64,000 nucleotides of DNA, from NCBI RefSeq assembly GCF_014133895.1, contig NC_050727.1, forward strand, positions 1,488,001 to 1,552,000. The letters run 5' to 3'. The stretch is from Torulaspora globosa (Eukaryota > Ascomycota > Saccharomycetes > Saccharomycetales > Saccharomycetaceae). The position numbers and the translations under genes were made by a program. Within the stretch, counting starts at the first letter, position 1, and every line of letters starts with the position of its first letter. A model generated the notes under the pieces. That model searched no databases. It saw only the letters and a program-made list of their open reading frames with translations, and was not told where the DNA came from. This document shows positions 57,964-64,000 of the stretch, piece after piece.

Positions 57964-59235
57964 CTAGTCGCCTCTTCTCGTTACATTCACGGGAATCTCG
58001 TAGTTATGCCATGTGGGTACCGATGAGAAACGCTTGGCCCCGAGAGAGGAGAACCTTTTCGATAATGACAAGGACTGTTCCTCGAAATTGGGCGGTTGAT
58101 AGCAGCTGAGTCTTCTGAGCGAATGGTGCTCGCCCATTTTTTCCGACTTGGAACCTCTATATGAATGATATGACGATGGTTTGAAATTTTCCATAGCCTT
58201 CTTAAATGCTTCATTGATGGCGCCATCTTGCAAATTATCTTCCGATTCCCGGTTGGCCGCACTGGTCGATTGGTTACCGTTGGGTATTTCTTTCTCTTGC
58301 ACTTCTTTATTCCCTTCCTCTAAAAGATAGGCTAGATCATCATCCTCGTCCTCTTCCTTGTCGACTTCGTCCTGACCTTTCTTTCCACTCTTCGGCTTGT
58401 CCTCTATTACATTGCTCCCATTCCTGGATTTAGTTTCCTCAACTAAATCTGGAATTGCATTAACATCAATCAATGCCGCTCTTCGTCTCTCTGGAGTTTC
58501 AGACACGACAGTATAATTGCATATTTTCGAGATTACGGATTCAAATTCCTTGACGGCTTTCGAAACCGCCTCGAACGCCCCAGGAGCTCCTTCTGATGAC
58601 TCTAGAAATTCGACTTCCCATGACCTATCAGGATTGTAAAAATGAATAATAAAACGCTGTGCCAAACCTGAATTCCTTGTAACCTGCAACCGCGGTAGTA
58701 TCGGATGAACTATGTTATCCTTGCGTCCCAGAGACAGATAATTCATTTCCTGCTGTTTCTCTGCCGGGCTAGCTTTCGGGGTATAAATTTGGTAGACTTC
58801 TAGGACTCCCTTTGCCATTAGAGTTGTGGGCTTCACTCTCACGCTGCCTCGACTTTTGCAGCTAGAGTAGCTAGCGTTGTCACTACTTCTTGTTGCGTCA
58901 GAGCTAATGGTCGAACTCGAGTCCCTCCTTAATACGGAATAGCTTCTGACTCGAACATATTCGTATTTGAATAACGATACCCTTTGAGCAGAGAATCTCT
59001 GCTTCGTCTTGCGGAGCTCGGGACGGTCAATTGAGCTTCTTCGTATCCGTGAAGGTGAACTGACTGTAGTAGAGGCAGATTGGCGACTATTCTTCTTGGG
59101 ACTCATCGAGCCACGAAACTTGAATGACTCCTTAAGACTCCTAAGAGTGGTAGATCCTTGTTTCCTACTGGACGACTTGGAGGACTGCAAACTCTCATCA
59201 ACAGCTACCGGGCCTCTAGTTGAGATAGACTTCAT
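57964..59235 (-). CDS. INP1: Peroxisome inheritance protein Inp1
   Basis: Inp1 tethers peroxisomes to the mother-cell cortex. From the ATG at 59235 the protein has 423 residues (420 in S. cerevisiae, YMR204C); the longer frame starts with GTG. The PH-like domain covers about 80-225 (KYEYVRVRSYSVLRR, NSGLAQRFIIHFYNPDRSWE). An acidic stretch (DEVDKEEDEDDDLAYLL) and a Ser-rich C-terminal region, which binds Pex3 in the family, follow. It is convergent with TOM40. Confidence 0.9.
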   Translation of the reverse strand: MKSISTRGPVAVDESLQSSKSSSRKQGSTTLRSLKESFKFRGSMSPKKNSRQSASTTVSSPSRIRRSSIDRPELRKTKQRFSAQRVSLFKYEYVRVRSYSVLRRDSSSTISSDATRSSDNASYSSCKSRGSVRVKPTTLMAKGVLEVYQIYTPKASPAEKQQEMNYLSLGRKDNIVHPILPRLQVTRNSGLAQRFIIHFYNPDRSWEVEFLESSEGAPGAFEAVSKAVKEFESVISKICNYTVVSETPERRRAALIDVNAIPDLVEETKSRNGSNVIEDKPKSGKKGQDEVDKEEDEDDDLAYLLEEGNKEVQEKEIPNGNQSTSAANRESEDNLQDGAINEAFKKAMENFKPSSYHSYRGSKSEKMGEHHSLRRLSCYQPPNFEEQSLSLSKRFSSLGAKRFSSVPTWHNYEIPVNVTRRGD

Positions 59236-59855
59236 GATATCAGACAGTGAGGAGCTCTTCACGACGAATGGATCTTGCAGCTGGAGCTTTCTTTACTTCC
59301 TTTTGTTTACTATCCGCAGATATGGGCAGAACTAAGTTTGCTGCTATACTGCAAGATCTCTGTGTATATAAGCAGGCAATAAGATTCTAACCTTCCAGCA
59401 GCCACAATGTTCAGAGTGATGTATAAGCACGGTTTTCATTAGGTACCGGAGCTTAGAGTCAATTCGAAACTCTTCCCTCTGGTTGCAGATTGTCTGATCG
59501 TCCCTCATAGAAACAAGATACGATGAATCAAGAAGAAGCATACACTGCGAAGAGTACCTCTTGTCCCTCTATTTAGGACGTCGATTGCCCCGCTGGTGTC
59601 TTCACCAAAATATCTTCTACCTGTTTGAATCTATCTCGGTATAGATTAAGCGATGACCTTGATATTTTCGTTTCTTGCTAATCTATATCACATAATTCCA
59701 GTTTACATAAGAGATTTAAAAGTTCACACTCAATCGTGAGAGTAAATGGGACACTTGGAGGTGTCTTAACTAAATAGAAGTCCTCTGGCATTTTGACGTA
59801 ACATGCCTGGAGGAAAGTGTGACGTAAAATCGTTGATCTGACTCCGTTGCAAGCA
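59236..59855. other. Intergenic region PFK2 terminator / INP1 promoter
   Basis: 620 bases. Minus-strand CTTATATACA at about 59364-59373 may serve INP1. Short open frames on the minus strand (for example 59678-59866) are not gene-like. Nothing else recognised. Confidence 0.45.
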
Positions 59856-62732
59856 TTAATCAACACGCTTTCTGCCGACTAAATGGTCGGCAATGGCTCT
59901 GGTGGCTTCCCAATGGATGATCTTAGGAACTCTCTTTGTCACTTCGGTTTCAAAATCGTAAAGTTGCCTGATGGAAGTGAAGACGATGTGAGAACCCTTG
60001 ACACCCAATACGGCAGCAGTGCCAGAAAGTTCTTTATCGTCTGGGTTGAAGCCATCGTTGTCGGCACGAGCATCACTGATCAGAGCTTGCTGGGCCTCGA
60101 TGAAACCGATGGCCTTAATAGCGAATCTCGTGGCTCTCGTTCTGTCAATTGGCGATGGTAGACCACCCTGCTGGATGTGACCTGGGATAGCAGACTTGGC
60201 GTCGAATCTGCCTTCAGCCTCAGCTGTCATAACTTTTGCCAAGGATTCCGCGCTCAAAGCCTTAGATGCATTGGTGCTCTTTAGAATCAATTTACCGAAT
60301 CTTCCTCTGCCTTCAGCTTTAGCAAAAGATTCTGCTAGAGTCTCAATATCCTGCGAGAGCTGTTCCAGAGAAATGCCTTCCTCTGGAACATATGAGGCCT
60401 GGGCGCCAACGGCCAAAGCGGCGCAGGTCGCCAAGAACCCAGAGTTACCACCTTGTACGTCAACGACAAAGGCTCTGCCTCTGGTTGAGGATGCAGATTG
60501 TTTGATGACATCACAGTATTCCATTAAAGCGTTAAGAGCTGTGTCGCTACCAAGCGAGTATTCAGTGCCTGGCACGTTGTTAGACAAAGTTGCTGGAATT
60601 AACACCATTGGAATTCTGAAAGCAGCATAACTGTCTCTTGCCCTTTCAAGTTGATGTAGAGAGACGAAGGCCTCGAAACCACCGACGATAACTAAGCCAT
60701 CGAATTGATACTTTTGGAAATAGTATGCAATCATACCAATATCTGCATCCTCAGGAGTGACTCTGTTGGTACCGATCTCGGAACCACCACGACTCTGCCA
60801 TCCCAACATGGATTTCCAGTCTAGGGAACGAACACTTTCGTGTCTAGCCAAACCAGACCAACCATTGTAGATTGCGTAAGGTTTGTGACCTTGAGACATA
60901 CAGTATGTGGCCATCGAATACACGGCAGAGTTAATACCACCAGCCGGTGCGCCGACGTTAACGATAGCAATCTTTAGTCTCTTGTCAGCTGGCAGCTTAG
61001 GCTCATTGTGGTCAGCGGAATTGATCGCCATGAAGTTGTTCAAATGCTCGACGAATTCGGTGTCTCTCAGAGCCATGGCCTTCTTGAAATCCTTGGCTTT
61101 AATGGCGTCGGCAACAGACTTGGTTAACTTGACTGACTCAACAAGTGGTTTACGGGTGATTTTGTTCTCATTGATGGCAATCAATGGAGATGGTGTATCT
61201 GGTGTAGAATCTAGGACAGCGTTGACGGCTTCAACACCTTGTAGAGTAGCCAGGATACGGTCGTAAGCGACTGCTGTACCACCTCTTTGGACGTGACCCA
61301 AAGTAGTGATTCTTGTGTCTAGACCTAATCTATCAACCAACACTTTGTGAACATCAGCAGAGGAGATTGGAGTTAAATCGTTAGCAATGGCACCCTCAGC
61401 AATAATCACAATGGTAGTTCTCTTACCTCTCTTTCTGTGCTTAGAAACGATGTCACACATTTGATCTTGCCACTCGCGAGATGAGGCAGGCTTTTCTGGA
61501 ATCAAGATGTAGTCGGCAGAAGTAGCGATACCTGCCAACAGAGCTAGCCAACCACAGTTTCTACCCATGACTTCAACGACAAAAGCTCTCGAATGCGAGT
61601 TAGCGGTGGCTTCAACATAATCGATAGCTTTACAGATTCTGTCCAAAGCAGAGTAAGCACCAATTGTAGCGTCAGTGGTAGACATATCGTTATCAATCGA
61701 ACCGACAGTACCACAAATGTTCAAATGCTTGTATCTGCTATGTTGCTCTTCCGTGATTCTGTTGGTCTTCAAAAGTTCGTCAATCAACGATGGCCACTCG
61801 GATCTGAATAGGTCAGCACCGGTCAACGAGCCGTCACCACCACAGACGATAAGAGCATCGACACCTGCTTCGATCAAGTGCTGAGCACCCAGCAATCTAC
61901 CTTCACGTTTCTTGAACTCCATACAACGAGCGGTACCAATGTTAGTACCACCTTCGCTGGACCATCCACGAACATCTTCCCACGTGAACTCCTTTATATA
62001 TTCTGGACCGCCGTGAACCAAGCCAGAATAGCCCTCCATAACAACAAAAGCACGGCAACCTTTGAAAATGGCAGTACGCACAATAGCTCTGACATTAGCG
62101 TTCATACCTGGGGCATCACCACCGGAAGTCATCACGGCAATGGCCTTTTTAGGCTTGTTAGAAGAAGCCGGTAGCGAGGGATACGTGTCAGAAGTTGGAA
62201 CTGCTTTCTTCAAGTCAGTATAGGATGGCACCTTGGATACAAGAGACGAAGTGACTGACTCGTCTGAAGTAGGAGGGCGCGTTGGCATAGTGCTAACAGC
62301 ATTCTTGGTGGAGGTAACACCGACGACATTACCCAATGGGTCCAAGGTATAAAGTTGCATTGGAAAAAGGTCAGTTGGGTAGGCTTGACGAGGTAGGTTT
62401 TCTTCCACTAGATAGTTCTTGTTTTCTTGGATATTAGCAGTGTTGAAGACAAGGGATTCGTGAACAGAAGCTCTCCAATCTTGAGTAATAGTAGTCGATT
62501 TCAATTGCTCGTATTGAGCTTCAGCAACCTTTTGCTTGATCTCATCGATTTCTAGATCCAGCTTCAAAGAGACAGCGCCATTGAATAGCAAAGTCGAGTT
62601 ACCAGATATCGAACGTCCCTCTAGCTGCAAAAAATCACCATAAAATTTGACAGTCTTCTCAAACGCTTCTTTGGAGTGCGCGGTTAGAGTACAGTACGAT
62701 GTACCATTAACCAAAGGAATATCAACCGTCAT
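59856..62732 (-). CDS. PFK2: 6-phosphofructokinase beta subunit
   Basis: Pfk2 is the beta subunit of the hetero-octameric phosphofructokinase. 958 residues (959 in S. cerevisiae, YMR205C). The N-terminal ~190 residues form the glyoxalase-like extension of yeast PFK, followed by two PFK halves. The catalytic half is at about 200-560 (MTSGGDAPGMNANVRA, CGGDGSLTGA, GSIDNDMSTTDATIGAYSA with the catalytic Asp region), the regulatory half at about 580-950 (NVGAPAGGINSAVYSM). Codon bias is extreme, as expected of a glycolytic gene. Confidence 0.97.
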   Translation of the reverse strand: MTVDIPLVNGTSYCTLTAHSKEAFEKTVKFYGDFLQLEGRSISGNSTLLFNGAVSLKLDLEIDEIKQKVAEAQYEQLKSTTITQDWRASVHESLVFNTANIQENKNYLVEENLPRQAYPTDLFPMQLYTLDPLGNVVGVTSTKNAVSTMPTRPPTSDESVTSSLVSKVPSYTDLKKAVPTSDTYPSLPASSNKPKKAIAVMTSGGDAPGMNANVRAIVRTAIFKGCRAFVVMEGYSGLVHGGPEYIKEFTWEDVRGWSSEGGTNIGTARCMEFKKREGRLLGAQHLIEAGVDALIVCGGDGSLTGADLFRSEWPSLIDELLKTNRITEEQHSRYKHLNICGTVGSIDNDMSTTDATIGAYSALDRICKAIDYVEATANSHSRAFVVEVMGRNCGWLALLAGIATSADYILIPEKPASSREWQDQMCDIVSKHRKRGKRTTIVIIAEGAIANDLTPISSADVHKVLVDRLGLDTRITTLGHVQRGGTAVAYDRILATLQGVEAVNAVLDSTPDTPSPLIAINENKITRKPLVESVKLTKSVADAIKAKDFKKAMALRDTEFVEHLNNFMAINSADHNEPKLPADKRLKIAIVNVGAPAGGINSAVYSMATYCMSQGHKPYAIYNGWSGLARHESVRSLDWKSMLGWQSRGGSEIGTNRVTPEDADIGMIAYYFQKYQFDGLVIVGGFEAFVSLHQLERARDSYAAFRIPMVLIPATLSNNVPGTEYSLGSDTALNALMEYCDVIKQSASSTRGRAFVVDVQGGNSGFLATCAALAVGAQASYVPEEGISLEQLSQDIETLAESFAKAEGRGRFGKLILKSTNASKALSAESLAKVMTAEAEGRFDAKSAIPGHIQQGGLPSPIDRTRATRFAIKAIGFIEAQQALISDARADNDGFNPDDKELSGTAAVLGVKGSHIVFTSIRQLYDFETEVTKRVPKIIHWEATRAIADHLVGRKRVD

Positions 62733-63248
62733 CTCTTGTTATTCTATGGTCTTAATCCCCTAGTATGTTCAGTTTGGCAAAACTTCGGAAAATACGCGAA
62801 GTTAGTGAACTATATAACAAATCGGAAGAAAATAAGCCCACTCGGATATCGATTTGCAGAACGGTGTGGCCTGGGAACAGGAAATCAGGTATATCGAGAT
62901 AATTTGTCCCTCTCAAAAAAAAAAACTGTTCGATGCGAACCAGGCAAAAACAGCAAGCTCATTAATCACATCAAGAGACCTTCCTCGCGCTCGTTCACAA
63001 TACGTGATCGGACTATAAAGCGACCTCGTTTCTTCAGAGCCCTAGTAATGGGATGGTTCTGTGCAAAATCAACCCATACGCATCACCTAACGTGCACCAA
63101 CTTAATTCTACTAGCCATTCTTCGTCGCCAGTAGCTCTTGCGCGCGATTAGTGGAAGCCCACCGTCAATCACCTCATTTTTCAAGCGTCAAAAGTGGAAG
63201 CTGGCATCCCTTTGAATCGAGCAGCCAGACTCAGTGCAATTGGACTAT

Positions 63249-63269
63249 CACGTGACCGTGAATCACGTG
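63249..63269. promoter_or_regulatory. Pair of CACGTG boxes
   Basis: CACGTG at 63249-63254 and 63264-63269, 15 bases apart, so on the same helical side within about 1.5 turns. Candidates for Cbf1, Pho4 or Tye7; Tye7 is a known activator of glycolytic genes. Confidence 0.55.
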
Positions 63270-63406
63270 ATGCCCATTAGCATCTGTCCATCCAATTAAT
63301 TGCAGCGGCACTTCCCCTCAGGATAGCTTCATCACTGGTAGCCTTCAATTCGTATTCTTGGCTCGCTGTGTAGACGTCGAACGAGGCCTTTCTGAGCGGT
63401 ACACCT

Positions 63407-63447
63407 TCGGCGGCTAACCTACTCGGCGGCTAATCCTTTTGGCGGCT
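63407..63447 (-). promoter_or_regulatory. Tandem URS1 (Ume6) sites
   Basis: TCGGCGGCTA at 63407-63416 and 63423-63432 are both perfect reverse copies of the URS1 consensus TAGCCGCCGA. A third partial copy (GGCGGCT) follows at 63441-63447. They lie about 680 bases upstream of PFK2 and 210 bases past the GLO1 stop. Confidence 0.65.
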
Positions 63448-63658
63448 GTCCGGCTTGTCTTCAAACCAGCAGGGAGCTGACCAGGACTGTTGCCACTTGG
63501 TTCATGGTTCCTGATTGGGCCGGAATGGCCAAGAAACCTTTCTTAACGGCTGCTTTTACTTCTGTCCTTGTACCGGAAAGTGGTGAGAAAAGAGACAGAA
63601 TGTAACTTTAAGCGCGCCTTCAATTAAGGGCGGATAAATAAGCTTTATATAGCCGGAT

Positions 63659-64000
63659 CTACAGAACGAGGCCCGATGGGACGATCTCAATGGAGTATCC
63701 ATCTGGGTCTTTGATAAAAGCCAGATTCTTCATCTTGCCTTGGTTGAATTTAACACCCCAGCTGATCTTATCACCGTAGCGCTGCTCGATCTCGTTACAA
63801 AGAACGGCCGGATCGTTGCAGCTAACGCATATGTGACCGTAACCCTGTGGCTTCTCGTTCCCGTTGTGGTACTTGAAGCCTGGGTCGTTTTCGGTACCCC
63901 AGTTGTGGGTCAATTCCAGGACACCTTCAATCGACGAAGAATTCTGACCGGAGGGCACGCCGTATGCCAGGAAATACAGAGTGAATTTGGCATTCTCGTG
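63659..64000 (-). CDS. GLO1: Glyoxalase I, C-terminal part (5' end outside window)
   Basis: Glo1 converts the methylglyoxal-glutathione adduct to S-lactoylglutathione. Only the last 113 residues are present; the frame is open to the window edge. They hold the end of the second glyoxalase module: LELTHNWGTENDPGF, YGHICVSCND and IKDPDGYSIEIV with the metal-binding glutamate region. S. cerevisiae Glo1 (YML004C) is 326 residues with two fused modules. It is not next to PFK2 in S. cerevisiae, so order differs here. Confidence 0.93.
   Translation of the reverse strand, partial: HENAKFTLYFLAYGVPSGQNSSSIEGVLELTHNWGTENDPGFKYHNGNEKPQGYGHICVSCNDPAVLCNEIEQRYGDKISWGVKFNQGKMKNLAFIKDPDGYSIEIVPSGLVL

Larger units (their letters stand above)
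62733..63658. promoter_or_regulatory. PFK2 promoter region and GLO1 terminator
   Basis: 926 bases without a gene. A TATATAA-like element lies near 62811 (minus strand TTATATAGT) about 80 bases before the PFK2 start, and several CTTCC/GGAAG motifs of the Gcr1 type are scattered. Two CACGTG sites and a URS1 pair are listed separately. Confidence 0.5.

Noticed and set aside
63249..63269. CACGTG sites as a centromere CDEI
   Set aside because: No AT-rich ~80-bp core with a CCGAA-type CDEIII follows; the sites lie in an ordinary promoter gap.

Overview
The window is nuclear DNA of a budding yeast of the family Saccharomycetaceae that did not go through the whole-genome duplication. Evidence: compact mostly intronless genes, TACTAAC branch points, and a single gene track in which homologues from three Saccharomyces cerevisiae segments are interleaved (YPL242-YPL257, YMR188-YMR205, YNR006-YNR010). 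Families that are duplicate pairs in S. cerevisiae (GYP5/GYL1, RPL36A/B, ICY1/ICY2, CIK1/VIK1, CLN1/CLN2) each appear once. A WHO/HO-type endonuclease gene fits Torulaspora or Lachancea relatives best; the species cannot be named from the sequence alone.

Layout. 1-9.8 kb: IQG1 (3' part), an orphan RING-CH membrane protein, SRP68, HUT1, the YPL245W homologue (DUF2075 P-loop protein), RBD2, MRPS17. 10-27.2 kb: YPL247C homologue, GCV2, SGS1, SPG5, GYP5/GYL1, MRPL24 and intron-containing RPL36. 27.3-32.3 kb: an accessory, heavily rearranged stretch (below). 32.3-47.1 kb: ICY1/2, YMR196W homologue, VTI1, YAH1, CIK1/VIK1, HFI1, BBP1, a frameshifted unknown gene, CLN1/2, ROT1. 47.4-64 kb: VPS27, RAD14 (with a 64-nt intron), ATG3, LRO1, NRM1, ERG2, CSE2, TOM40, INP1, PFK2 and the 3' part of GLO1. 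Apart from the accessory stretch this is housekeeping DNA; neighbours share no operon-like function.

The accessory stretch is the notable part. The small mitochondrial twin-cysteine gene CMC4 is split: its first 27 codons lie at 31.9 kb and its last 43 codons at 28.7-28.8 kb, both on the minus strand. Between them sit about 3.1 kb holding an intact 614-codon LAGLIDADG endonuclease related to HO and the VMA1 intein (a WHO-type gene), the last ~46 codons of the aldolase gene FBA1, an inverted, internally deleted piece of the endonuclease gene fused to that FBA1 remnant, a 108-bp direct repeat, and two orphan coding fragments at the two edges of the insert. Next to it lie a frameshifted LrgB-like relic and a dense cluster of palindromes. 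The layout looks like an ectopic landing site of a WHO homing element, whose known target is FBA1, and it appears to have destroyed or displaced CMC4.

Gene starts were set at in-frame ATG codons; several longest reading frames begin at TTG or GTG and were shortened (SRP68, HUT1, GCV2, SGS1, ICY, YMR196W, VTI1, CIK1/VIK1, BBP1, NRM1, INP1). No tRNA, rRNA, transposon LTR or centromere was recognised.
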